The position numbers and the translations under genes are program-made. The notes below the pieces were generated by a model. That model worked only from the letters and a program-made list of their open reading frames with translations, searched no databases and had not been told where the DNA came from. A stretch of DNA of 64,000 nucleotides. Origin: Takakia lepidozioides (Eukaryota > Streptophyta > Takakiopsida > Takakiales > Takakiaceae). The DNA is taken from positions 45,648,042 to 45,712,041 of the forward strand of contig CM060734.1 in assembly GCA_030704615.1 (NCBI GenBank), given 5' to 3'. Below, one piece after another: positions 27,501-37,558 of this stretch (within the stretch, counting starts at the first letter, position 1; each line of letters starts with the position of its first letter).

Positions 27501-30500
27501 AGCATGAAGTACTTAATCAATTTTGAATCTTGTTGGTGGTCAATTGGTAAGGTATTGATGTTGTTCTAGGCAAGATGCAAGGGGTAGTTGAACCAGTGAC
27601 ACCTGCAACATGCTGTCTCCCATGTGCCATCTCCGTTGCCCCAAGCAAGATATGCGGAAACAGATATCAGCTTTTCCCCCCTTAAGTTAAATTTCCACTC
27701 GATTTGTTTATAACTTTCTGGTAATGCAGGTAGGGGACAGCAGATTACTGTTTTCTGAAGAAAGGAAGTTGAAGATTGCGATAGCGCGAGCAGTGCTTAA
27801 GAACCCTCGTATTCTTTTACTTGATGAAGCCACCGGCAGCTTGGATGTAGAGGCTGCACGGAGGGTGCAAGAGGCCCTTGACATCTTAATGTTGGGCAGA
27901 TCGACAATAGTCATAGCCCATCGTCTGACAAGCGTTCGTAATGCGGATACGATTGCAGTTCTGGAGGAAGGACGGTTGGTGGAAATGGGAACCCATGATG
28001 AGCTGATGAGAATGGATGGGGCATATGCTGACCTAATTCGGTTGCAGGAAACAGCAAAGCCACCAAGAAGGTGATTTTCCATCCATGGCTTTGACAAATC
28101 CAGCCAGACCACCACTTGGCTGCTAGAATAGATGCGAATTGGGCTCTCGCGGGGCACATGTCTGGGGGTTGAATCCTTTGAGAACTTGATGTTTATGCAT
28201 CATTCATGAAATCCCTGTGCATAATGAAGTCTGGTGAAAAGGCTATGACAAGGTAACCTCTGGAAGGAAATGTGCTACATTCCTTCTTGTCACCTTTTGA
28301 TACTGGGCAGGAGATACGTACAGCTGCATTTCTCTTCCTCACCTTCGTGATGCTTGGAGATTACTTTTGGCTCTCTCTTACCTGCTGTTGACGACCTGCT
28401 TATTTGATGTCTTTATGCATGCAGGGCCCCTCCCAGGATGTTTGTATACCCTCCACCGCAAGAGAGTGTGTCCCCAAGCTACAGTAAGCCACCATCACCA
28501 AAAATGATAAAGTCACCTTCTCTGAAAAGACAAAATGCTGGTCGTGGATTGTCTAACTTTGAGCTCCTCAATGATTCGCCACCCCTTTTGACTAGCCCCC
28601 CTGCTGTCCAGAATCCTCCCTTAAATGGAGGTGGATTGGAAATGCAAGATATGAAGTCTGAGATGCGTGTAAAGCGACAGGACAGCTTCGAGAAGGCATA
28701 CCTTGACTCTCTGCCCCAAATTGACATACATCGACAACGGCAGTTGTCAAATTCAGATATTTCTGATCCAGAGTCCCCAGTCTCCCCTTTCTTGACTTCA
28801 GACCCACTGCACGAGCGATCCCATTCGAAGAGCTTCAGGAGATCCTTCTCTCAGATTGTTGAAATCCATCAGCAGGCAGATGAAGAGAAAATTGTCACAC
28901 CATCACTCTGGAGACTAGCGAAGCTCAGCGCACCTGAGTGGTTTTGTGCGCTGTTGGGTAGCTTTGGGGCTGCTCTCTTTGGATCTTTCAGCCCACTGTT
29001 TGCATTCTTATTGGCCCTAGTGGCAGAAGTTTACTATTCTCCGGATGCAAGGGCCATGCGACGGGAGGTAGACAAGTATTGCTTGCGAGTGGCTGCAATG
29101 GGGTTGGCTACCGTTGCTGTCAACTTCTTGCAACACTTTTATTTTGGAATCCTCGGTGAGAAGATGACTGAGCGTGTGCGCCGACTCATGTTTTCAGGTA
29201 GTTTTGCACCAAATAACATTTTGCAATGCTTCATTCTCTCACTGTCTGGTGGCCTGACAGAGTCTCTTCCTGAACTTTGTTTTACCCCAGTCTGGAAATA
29301 CTTTTGTTTTTGGCTAAAAGATGACCCAGAAGAGTTGCCACGGTGCTTCCGTAGCATTTGTGAGACTCTATAACAAGCAGCATACATAATTTCTCAGCAG
29401 CCAAATTTAAGCACAAGAATAACTACACCATGCCACTCACAGGCAAGAAAATATTATATATGAGCTTGAGGTTAGCTTATCATAGAAGTGTTTCAATGTC
29501 TTTCTATCTGGCATTATGTAGACTTTCTTTGAAATTCTGTTCCCCCTCGAGGCTTTTCTTTTCTGGCCTCCCCCTGAGGAGTATGCTACAACTTAGCTTG
29601 GATTTTCATTATACGGACACTGTCATTTTGCCTTTTCAGCAATTCTTCGGAATGAAGTTGGCTGGTTTGATAAGGAGGAAAACTGTGCCGAGCTATTGTC
29701 TATACGATTGGCCAACGATGCAACATATGTAAGGGCTGCATTCAGCAACCGGTTATCAATCATCATCCAGGACATAACGGCTTTAATGGTGGCACTATCC
29801 TTAGCTCTGATTATGCAATGGCACCTTGGCCTGGTTGCCTTGATCACCATCCCTTTACTCGCCTTTGCTTCCATGATGCAGGTTTGTTCACCACTCAGCT
29901 TCATGACATTGGTGCAGTGGATATTTGATTTTTCTCATATCTTTTGTTTGGGATGAGTATGTCCACTGGGCCCTGGCTGAAGTAACATTGATATCAGTGC
30001 AGGAAAGTTATATCTTTTCTCTATTGCTTTAGTTTGGCTTTGCTTCTTGTTACTATCATTGTACTTACTTCTGGTACAACACATGGCTTAACCATGTGAG
30101 CCGTCTCATGTGCCTTAAACTGTTGGTAAAACCGTACAGCTTTTCGGTTTGTGGTTTTCTTTCTTGGCAGGAAGAGGCATTCTGATAACAGTCCTTTCCA
30201 TAGGCCTTCTGGTCACGCACTCATATTGGGAAAAGAGAAAGAGATACAAACAATTGGCATTTGAATGGAGAGGGCATGGTAAATGTTCCCTAGCATGGTC
30301 ATAGTAGTATTCAGGTGACATACAATGATTTTTTTTTGCAGCATTTGTGGAACACAGGATTCTCAGGAGATATGAGGGAGGCACACAAAAGCGCAAGACT
30401 GGTTTTGGAAGAAGCAGTAGCCAATATGCACACTGTGATGTCATTTTCGGGTGGCCTTAAAGTGCTAGACCTTTACCGCCAGGAGCTAAAAAAACCTCTA

Positions 30501-32354
30501 AGACGAAGCCTGAGAAGGGGCCAACTCTGTGGGTGCGCATTTGGTGCATCTCAGTTTGCACTCTTTGGATGCAATGCTCTCCTGCTCTGGTATGGATCGG
30601 TAGTTCTCAGGAAACAGCCACATGCAAGTTTTCCCAACTTTCTGAGAGCTTTTCTAGTGTTGACATTCACAGCATTTACTCTGGTTGAAGCCTTTGGGCT
30701 AGGACCTCTGGTAGTGAAGCGGCGAAAGTTAGTCACACCAGTGTTCACCATCATTGACCGGCAGTCACAGATGGAGGCTGAGGAGGAAGGCTTACAACCT
30801 CCATATGTTGCAGGCCAAATTGAGTTTCAAAATGTGGACTTCAGGTATGAATTGCACATTACTCAAAGCATATCATCAAACTTTGGAAGAGACAGAATCT
30901 ACTTATTGACTGCTTCTTGGAAACTCTGGATGCTAAATGGTGGAGCCGGTTGTGGGGTCTCAGCCCACCCCCTTCCCTTCATCAAACACTGAAAAGCTAG
31001 ATTTGTACTGGCCTTCAGATTACTCACTTGGAAGGACCCTTCCTTAGTGGTGTTACTAATCTGAATTGCAGTCTCCACTTCTCTATGAAAATAAGAAAGG
31101 ACTTCATAACATCCATCCATGGGTGGCCCCCAGAGCCCATGGCACAAAGTAGAGAAAAAGACAGCCCACCAGAGGCCGAAGGGACATGTAGAACAAGACA
31201 GTAGCACCGCAGAAAACAAAAATAACGTAACTCAAAGCTTAAGTGTTGATCAAAGGCAGTGTTCCCCATGCAGGTAAGGTACTTAAGTGCTGCCAGGAGA
31301 AATGACTGTCTAGAAAGACTGGTATCTGGGTGAGAGAAAGAAAGTGGTCTCTGGGGTGGGTCAGGGGAGCATGAGGCTCTACAAGTACATGGACTGGTTT
31401 AAGCCTGGTCATGAAGGAACTGATTCATCTTAAATGCTTTTATGAGTCTATAGGCTCCCTTCATAGATCTGTCCATTGCACGGAACTATGCATCTGGCCT
31501 TTCAAGTTGTTTCTTGCTTTGATGAGGACTATCTTATGTTGGCCGAGCTAAGCTTTGTTTAGTTCCTTTATGCACCAAGGGCTTGGGAAGTTGTTCTTAT
31601 TTTCTCTACTGTCTTTTTATATTGTAGGTACCCAACCCAGCCGGATATTTCCATATTCGTGAACCTCAGTTTGAAAGTAGAGGCAGGGCAGACGGTAGCA
31701 GTTGTTGGATCAACAGGCTCTGGCAAGAGCACGGTCCTTGCTCTCCTTGAACGATTTTACAAGCCTGAGAAGGGACGAATATTGATCGACGGGAGGGACG
31801 TGAAGACTCTCAATCTTCAATGGCTTCGCAATCACATTGGCCTTGTTCAGCAGGAACCAGTACTTTTTTTGTCGTCCATTCGAGATAATATTGTATATGG
31901 ACGGCTTAATGCGACAGAGGCTGAAATCACTGAAGCTTCGAGAATTGCCAATGCACATCATTTTATTAGCAGTTTACCACACGGTTACGACACCCATATT
32001 GGGATGTCTGGTTTGCAATTAAGCATAGGCCAGCGCCTCCGAATCGCAATAGCGCGTGCAGTTCTGAAGAATGCACCAATCCTTCTCCTTGATGAGCCTT
32101 CTACAGCATTAGAGGCCGAGTCTAACAGGGTCGTCCAAGAATCTGTGGAGCAGCTCATTATGGGGAATAGAACCACTGTTGTAGTCACACACAAACTACA
32201 GTTACTAAGGCGTGTTGACATGGTGGCAGTCTTGCATGATGGACAGATTGTGGAAGAAGGCAGTCATGATGAGTTGATGAACAAGTGTGGGCCGTATGCA
32301 CGGTTGATGCAGCCACAGTTTGCTAGATCTTTCAGACAGCGACAATCTCAATGA
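15507..32354 (+). CDS. ABCB20-like: ABC transporter B family, full-length, ABCB6/ABCB20 type
   Basis: Thirteen exons with GT-AG borders and continuous phase: 15507-15638, 16653-16928, 17109-17163, 17408-17583, 19670-19870, 25182-25441, 25648-25967, 27036-27256, 27730-28070, 28425-29197, 29640-29881, 30342-30844, 31628-32354. The sum is 4227 nt, or 1408 residues plus stop, the length I recall for Arabidopsis ABCB6/20. Order is TMD1-NBD1-linker-TMD2-NBD2, a plasma-membrane full transporter. The N-terminus ([20 protein letters not shown]) and linker ([13 protein letters not shown]) match that clade, reported to export auxin. NBD1 has Walker [11 protein letters not shown]-loop SQEPAL, Walker [13 protein letters not shown] and H-loop IVIAHRL, but its signature is LFSEE. 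NBD2 has [28 protein letters not shown] and VVVTHKL, with signature LSIGQ. No exon carries a stop or frameshift. LINE insertions sit in introns 4, 5 and 7. Auxin transport is inferred from the clade only. Confidence 0.95.
16004..16430 (+). repeat. Tandem duplication inside ABCB intron 1
   Basis: Two related units lie head to tail: about 16004-16190 and 16191-16430. Shared blocks include CAGTAAGCTAG at the start and GGAGCATTGTGCCACTTACC against AGAGCATTGTACCCCTTACC later. The second unit is longer because of an inner repeat of CCCAATCTTCATCAAAC (about 16285-16335). It has no coding effect. Confidence 0.7.
18130..18900 (+). mobile_element. Old LINE-2 remnants in ABCB intron 4
   Basis: The reverse-transcriptase C-terminal zinc-binding region is present from about 18565 to 18898 ([19 protein letters not shown], then [18 protein letters not shown]). 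It is similar in order to the better copies at 26.1-26.8 kb and 35.2-35.8 kb but clearly diverged. Two stretches before it (18133-18220 and 18460-18565) resemble the LINE-2 3' end (CTTCC..AAGCTCT..AGCTT..GTTA). That implies more than one old insertion or a tandem arrangement. All lie on the sense strand of the host gene, inside intron 17584-19669. Confidence 0.7.
20841..21240 (+). repeat. Three tandem 140-141-bp units in the LINE-1 spacer
   Basis: Units start at 20841, 20981 and 21122. Each encodes a version of [16 protein letters not shown] followed by HGVIVP. The second and third units are 141 bp apart (in frame); the first and second are 140 bp apart, so a single-base loss shifts the frame near 20950. 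They sit between the N-terminal coding part (20456-20830) and the endonuclease. The peptide repeat is not recognised. Confidence 0.85.
21299..24892 (+). pseudogene. LINE-1 endonuclease/reverse transcriptase frame, frameshifted
   Basis: The endonuclease starts [17 protein letters not shown], then [22 protein letters not shown] and SDHFLVW. Reverse transcriptase motifs follow: [63 protein letters not shown] and the active-site variant FADD. A C-terminal [18 protein letters not shown] zinc motif is near 24510-24570. The longest intact piece is 21539-23518. Frame changes fall near 21370, 21510, 23470, 23700 and 24385. All key motifs survive in one frame or another, so decay is moderate. Confidence 0.9.
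26069..26920 (+). mobile_element. LINE-2 5'-truncated copy in ABCB intron 7
   Basis: An open frame through 26795 encodes the C-terminal end of a reverse-transcriptase protein: [48 protein letters not shown] and the zinc motif [17 protein letters not shown]. It is followed by a 3' end ATAAGCTCTATGAGCTTTC and a short CATTT repeat tail (about 26892-26908) instead of poly(A). Flanking TCTCTCACA-like repeats on both sides suggest a target duplication. Just before it, 26066-26090 resembles the LINE-1 3' terminus (ACGTCTTATTAGTACAATCT), suggesting a chimeric or nested insertion. Confidence 0.8.
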
Positions 32355-33150
32355 TCGACTAGAGCTTTCAAATTCTTTTTTTCATGCGTTGCCACACATG
32401 TATGGATATAGGGACTGCGCGTGCCAGTCTTCAGGGTGCTAGAACCCTCAAAGTCTCAGTATTCTCAGGATTAGGAAAGGTGAGGGTTACGCCTGCACTA
32501 CAAATTCTGCAGTTGATTTAGCCATTGTATATTTGAATAATGGAATGAGGTGAGCAGCCAACCTGGGATACGATATGCCCATGGGACTCCGGGAAAAATG
32601 GTTGAATGCTGATAATCTGTTGTGATCCAAGTTATTCTATTTTTGGAACAATGTCGTTCTGTGTGTTCCGAAATTTTCCATCTGCCTTTCAATGAAGCCT
32701 TGGATTTCAATGCGAAAAACCTCGCACCAAGCAAAAGCTGGTTAGTGAATTTCTCTCTCCAATTCTCATTGCAGTCTTTCTGCATGTACACCTCTGCCAG
32801 TACACTCCTGACTTATTCAGGACGGGCCTGACTGTTTTGTTTCTTAGTCAATCTACAATGTTTAATGTCCAAGAGTCTATTGCTTAAGACAGCCCATTGG
32901 AAGGCCAATGGACGATTGAAGGATTCAAAATTGAACCCGGGAAATTCTTCTGGAACAAGTATGGCACCCAAGATGAACACAGAAAAGAGAGCAAGGGAGG
33001 GAGAGAGGAAGGAAAGGAAGGTTTCCTAAAGAATGTGGGGCCCTCAACAAGCAGCCCAAAAATAGCTATTCAACGTCAGAGATCCTCTAAGGTGGACGGC
33101 CGTGAACACATGCTGCCAAGCATTTCTGGTCCTAGTAGAGGTAGAGCTAA

Positions 33151-34128
33151 AAGAATGTACTCATAAGACGTTTGGCATAGCCTTGTGGCCACTGACCCCG
33201 CGCCCAGTTTGAGCGGAACACAAAGGGACGGAAACTACGAGGGTCAAGCCTTGTGGACTTAGATTCAGATCCTTGAAAATCTCTGCTACCCTCTTCTGCC
33301 AGGACTTGGTCTGTTTGACAGGGCGATCCTGCTTCCAAGATATAGAGTCGATTAACTTAGGATATCTGAAATCAGTCATACGTTGCAGCTGACCCCACCA
33401 TCTGACCTTGAATTCATCTAGTTGGTGTTTTGGAGCATGCTCACATGCACTCCTTGAGCCGGTGAAAGGGGATCATTTCAGTCCTCCAGGAGAAGTACAA
33501 TGGCCTCTAGCATGGGGTCGCCACCATGCTTGATAAGCTCATTGACTATGCCATCAGGTCCACCACTGGTCCACCAGCTTTATATCCGTTGAAATGCTCA
33601 ATTGCTTCCACAATCTCAGAAGACTAATGGAGGCGTTGTAACCCTTTGAAATATACTCCAGTTCAGTCTTGGATCATAGGAACGGTTTTTTCAACTATCC
33701 TTCCATTCTTCAGAAGACCCCTCACTGTTAGCTAGACCTAGAATTTTAGTAGTCCTCAGCGCTTGTACTTGCTGACAATTGTTAGGCTTGTACAGACGTT
33801 GAAGAGGGCCAACCAGAATCTCTTTGTCGTTACCAGTGCCGTGGTCTTGTCCCAATATAATTTCTTCTGAGACCTTACAAGCTGATTGATATCCTTGCAG
33901 ATCTGGTAGTACCTAGCCCACAATTCTTTGTTGACTTCAAATTGCAGCACTCTTTATAGAGGACTAGTCTCTCTATCTTGAGTTTGATCTCATTGGTCCA
34001 TCTCTACCGCAGACAATGAGTTTCCTCCCCAATGATCTTGTCAACCACAGATGAGACGAAACCCTCCCAAGAATTCACCGCTATTTCGACTTCATGTCTA
34101 GACCTCAGAGAAAAGGACGGTAAGAAAG
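33151..34128 (-). mobile_element. LINE-1 remnant, minus strand, internally deleted
   Basis: Reading the minus strand, the fragment ends at 33151 with the LINE-1 terminus GTCTTATGAGTACATTCT. It carries [15 protein letters not shown] and KSWQKRVAEI, then jumps straight to TGRGVSGHKAMPNVL, so about 0.5 kb is missing compared with 20.4-24.9 kb. From about 33470 to 34128 it matches the region near 22240-22980 of the full element with many lesions. It is not functional. Confidence 0.75.
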
Positions 34129-34510
34129 AATGTACTCATAAGACTCTTTTGCCGTAGCCTTGTGGCCATAGACCCCGCGTCCAGTGTGACGGAAAGATAG
34201 GGAATAGACACTATCTCTGTGAGGGGCTCAGACTTACCCTTGATAAAGACAATTAGTTCGGGATTTCCAGATATCCTCTAGAAAGCCCTTCACACAAGCA
34301 TCAATCTGCTGAGCAGCCCAAAAGTCAGACCCCAAGAGGGCCAGGGCTTTAGGCTCAGCCTTGAGATTGTCGTTGGTGAACAGAGGTGTAGGAACCATGT
34401 TCTTGATGTCCAGGAGAGGGTTGATGTCCACTCTCTGGTGAGAATACCCGGACAATGTATCAGAAAATGGATATTGGAGAGAGAGACAGAGTACTACCTG
34501 TAGCAAAATG
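34129..34510 (-). mobile_element. LINE-1 3'-end fragment, minus strand
   Basis: A second LINE-1 3' end follows the first in the same orientation. It carries [41 protein letters not shown] and a TGRG-like end at about 34160. A matching copy lies at about 47511-47880 in copy B of the duplication, so it was there before the duplication. Confidence 0.75.
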
Positions 34511-35144
34511 GCTTCTTAACCTTGCAGACGCCCATGCAAAGGTGCCAGTAGAAAACCCAGCAAAAAATGTGCCAAGTCATTCGCCTTGCAAGCTGCATCT
34601 CATGCTGCACCATGTACCATAGATCAGCCTTGCAAAATTGTGGTGAGCATCCAGACAATCCAGAGATCTAGCAGGTGGGTAATCTCGCGGATGTCTGAAG
34701 GCCAGAGGACCTTCAGAGGTAGCATTGCTGTGTGGAGGATGAATGAACGAGCAATCCTCCAGACAAACCTGTCATCCCTGCCAAGGATAACTGCCACGAT
34801 CGACAAACTCTGCTCTCAAGAAGCTCCGTGCAAGCAAGAGAGGATCATCTTCTGCACTGCACAATCCAAGTGGGCCTCGAATTTGTTTGAGAGAAACGTG
34901 TTGTGCAAAACACCCTGTAGCCGCAAAGTGTTTGCCTTGTCGAACTTGTCCTTCCGTTCGAGGTGAGCCTGTTCCAGGCGTGTTAATGCCCTTCATCGTA
35001 ATGGCCTTAAGGAAAGGCATGATGGGCTAAGTGCAAACTGTGCAAAATTGTCCGACGTCTGTTTGTGTGTGAGACGGAGAGAGAATTACCCCGTGCCTCA
35101 CGCAGTACATGAGAGATTTCATGGGTATGGGACGTGTGAGAGAA

Positions 35145-35768
35145 ATGGAAATGGAAATGGTGCTTTATAACGTCCGCGGAAAGCTCGTAGAGCTTATGGG
35201 ACAAAATGGAAGAAAACATGAGAGAGGAACAAATCCAGAAACCACAATTAATGTTCTAGCGATTGTCTAAGGGTGAAGGCCTCGTGTAGGTAGGCTGCCA
35301 AGCATTTTTGATCCTCATAGTGAAAGACATCAGTGAGAGTTTGGGTTCCACTGAATAAACAGTGGAATCTCCCACGGATCTCGTAGTATAGAGGGCAGTA
35401 GAAGAAGAAGTGTTCTTCAGTTTCAATTTCCTTGCTGCGCCCTATGCAAGCTGGACATAGGCGGTCCTCCCGTTGCAGGTTTTCCCATCTGCCAGTCTCT
35501 ATCCGTCGGTTGTGGGAACCCACCCTGAACCGCCCCAATGCCCTCAAGTGGGAAGGAGATAAGGGTGCTGAAAGGTAATTTGGTCTCAAGATTCTATCAT
35601 CGCGGAGCACCAAGAATGTCTCTCGATAGAAGTGGAGCTTTGTTGTGAGATTGGGTAGCATCCAAGTTCTCTTGACATGTAATTCCATAAGCTCTCTCCA
35701 AATGAGTCTGTTGCGGTCATGTCTGGATGTGATGTCCACCTCATCTGGGTTCATTGGTAATAGGAAAG
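35145..35768 (-). mobile_element. LINE-2 5'-truncated copy, minus strand, with empty site elsewhere
   Basis: Frame 35754-35248 (minus) encodes [19 protein letters not shown] through [16 protein letters not shown], almost the same as the intron 7 copy at 26.1-26.8 kb. The 3' end has the GAGCTTTCCGCGGACGTTAT motif and a CATTTC-repeat tail near 35141-35160. The corresponding place in copy B (about 48530) has no insertion, and AGAAA flanks both ends here, fitting a short target duplication. Confidence 0.85.
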
Positions 35769-35861
35769 CAGTAGAAAGAATGGAACAATAAACAATGGAT
35801 CACAGCACTGGGGAGGGCCGCCGACTAGAGACCATGGACAGGCAATGCTGCTTCGGTCATT

Positions 35862-35945
35862 TCATTCAGCCATATTGTTGAACATTACCTTTGCATCCTT
35901 AATGCACCCACATTTGACATACATGTCCACCAGGGCAGTCTTCAG
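35862..35945 (-). pseudogene. PPR repeat fragment
   Basis: The minus strand encodes ALVDMYVKCGCIKDAKVMFN, a typical motif of plant pentatricopeptide repeat (PLS-type) proteins. Only about one repeat is present and no longer frame follows, so this is a captured or decayed fragment. It adjoins the right end of duplication copy A. Confidence 0.65.
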
Positions 35946-36189
35946 AATGACATATGATACAATTGTCTTATTTTGTAATTGAGCTTGAATTGATGAAATC
36001 TGTGCAGTTGCCCAAAATTCTGATGATGGAGGTGGGAACAACAGGAGCTGAACCAGTATAATAAGCGTTTCACTCGAGTCTTTCAAAGTCGCCGTCTCTG
36101 CGAGGTTCCGTTACAACCAACACACAAAAATGACGACGATGACGTGGCTGAGATGACGTGGTACTATGTGGCCAACTTGAAGAGAATAT

Positions 36190-36905
36190 CCACTTTCTCA
36201 TTCATTGTCACTCTCACCGGAGAGACCCTCTTCACATCCTTCAAGGGAATTGATCCTATACCTTTGTTTATCAACTTTGAAAATCTTGAGGCTGAGCCAA
36301 CAGCCGAGGCCCTTTTGGGGTCTAGTTATTGGGCAAATCACACACAGCAGATTGATGTTCGTGTGAAGGGATTTCTAGAGTAGATATCTGGAAAACTCGG
36401 ATCAATTGTCTATTCCAAGGTAAGTCATACTACTGGCATCAGCCCCTGACAAAGGCAATTTCTGTCCCTGTGTGTTCCGCTCAAACTGGGCGCGGGTTCG
36501 ATGGCCACAAGGCTACGGCAAACAATGTCTCATAAATACATTCTCTTTCCCCTACTCTCTTTCCCCATTGTCCAGGGTAATCTCACCAGAGAGTGACCCT
36601 CTTCGGGAACATCAAGAACATGGTCCTTTACCCCTGTTCAACAACTTGCACAATATCAAGGCTGAGCCTAAAGCCCTGGCCCTGGTCCTGTTGGGGCTGC
36701 TCACACAACAGATCGATGCTTATGTGAGGGCTTTCTAGAGGATATCTGGAAAGTCCAAACTAACTGTTTATATCAAGGATAAGTCGCACTACTGGAGTGT
36801 GCCTTTCACAAAGGTAGTGTCTATTCCCTCTGTTTCCATCCAAACTGGGCGCGGGATCTATGGTCACATATGGTAAGCGAAGTCTTATGAGTACATTCTC
36901 TTTCC
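36190..36905 (+). mobile_element. Two LINE-1 3' ends in tandem, plus strand
   Basis: Unit 1 (about 36190-36545) carries PLFINFENLEAEPTAEALLG, then TQQIDVRVKGFLE, a stop, and the [14 protein letters not shown] end. Unit 2 (about 36550-36905) carries PLFNNLHNIKAEPKALAL, QQIDAYVRAF and TGRGIYGH, and ends GTCTTATGAGTACATTCTC. Both contain stops or frameshifts. Both correspond to the last few hundred bases of the element at 20.4-24.9 kb. Confidence 0.75.
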
Positions 36906-37104
36906 TCTACTGGAGTGAGCCCTTCACAAAGGTATGGTCTTAGCAGGCCGTGTTTCAATCTCACCCTATTCCTGCTCTACACTAAACTAGTCTCCGACCG
37001 AACTAGATTGTGTGCACACAAAAAAAAGGGTCTATTCAAGAGTGATGTGACAACTGAGTGAAAGCCATACACATCATTATTTTTATTTTATTTTCTATTT
37101 GAAA

Positions 37105-37172
37105 AGGCAAACACCCCATAGAACCCAAATCCACCTGGGTGGCACTATCCAATTGAGCTACCAACAGGTGGT
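37105..37172 (-). mobile_element. tRNA-like SINE fragment
   Basis: On the minus strand the sequence reads GTTGGTAGCTCAATTGGATA (A-box TAGCTCAATTGG), then a degenerate B-box TGGGTTCTATGG. The acceptor-stem complement is poor, so this is more likely a tRNA-derived SINE piece than a working tRNA gene. Confidence 0.45.
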
Positions 37173-37297
37173 TCATTACTCAAAACTAAACCATTCAAAA
37201 CTGTCCATAATGCCCTGGAAGTTTTGAAATCTGTAGTAGAGGTGACAGAGGGTGCCCTGAGGGGAAAACAATTAGCATCCACGATTCTCCTACAATG

Positions 37298-37558
37298 TCA
37301 AATGCCAGTAATTCTGATTTCTGGTCTAAAGACTACGTACAGATCACCGCACCATCTTGCAAGCCGCTGACAATATTTGTCCTCGCCGGAATAAATTGCA
37401 AAGAAGTCGCGCAATAGCTTATCAGGAACTTCCGGCAACTGCCTCCATTCTCGAGTGGAGACATTCAATTCCCATAAACATGGAGTGCTCCACCCAACAA
37501 CACCCAAAGCACTCCCAGCTACCACCTTGCGGCCCTGCCTTACAAAGAACATAACTTC
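37298..37558 (-). pseudogene. Severed C-terminal part of the F-box/kelch gene
   Basis: This stretch is in the same frame as the F-box gene and follows its TGA with EVMFFVRQGRKVV, LWELNVSTREWRQLPEVPD and DLYVVFRPE. These are the final kelch-like parts expected of the family. CAGTGAGA at the break could also be read as a weak splice donor, but no fitting acceptor was found. With it, the protein would be about 417 residues, near the usual size. Confidence 0.65.

Larger units (their letters stand above)
32500..35865. repeat. Segmental duplication, copy A (downstream of ABCB)
   Basis: Most of this stretch recurs at 45836-48617. Examples: 32529-32606 matches 45836-45912, 32610-32757 matches 46710-46866, 32752-32999 matches 47030-47275, 33885-35140 matches 47283-48530, and 35768-35865 matches 48530-48617. 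Copy A contains a LINE-2 insertion (35145-35768) that copy B lacks. Copy B lacks about 890 bp present here (33000-33890). Identity is high by eye. Confidence 0.85.

Noticed and set aside
34586-34985. Open frames on both strands at 34586-34985, repeated at 48042-48461
   Set aside because: They are repeated because the whole block is duplicated. No domain is recognised and both strands are equally open, so coding is not supported.
37105-37172. Functional tRNA gene
   Set aside because: The A-box is good, but the B-box is degenerate and no acceptor stem pairing was found.
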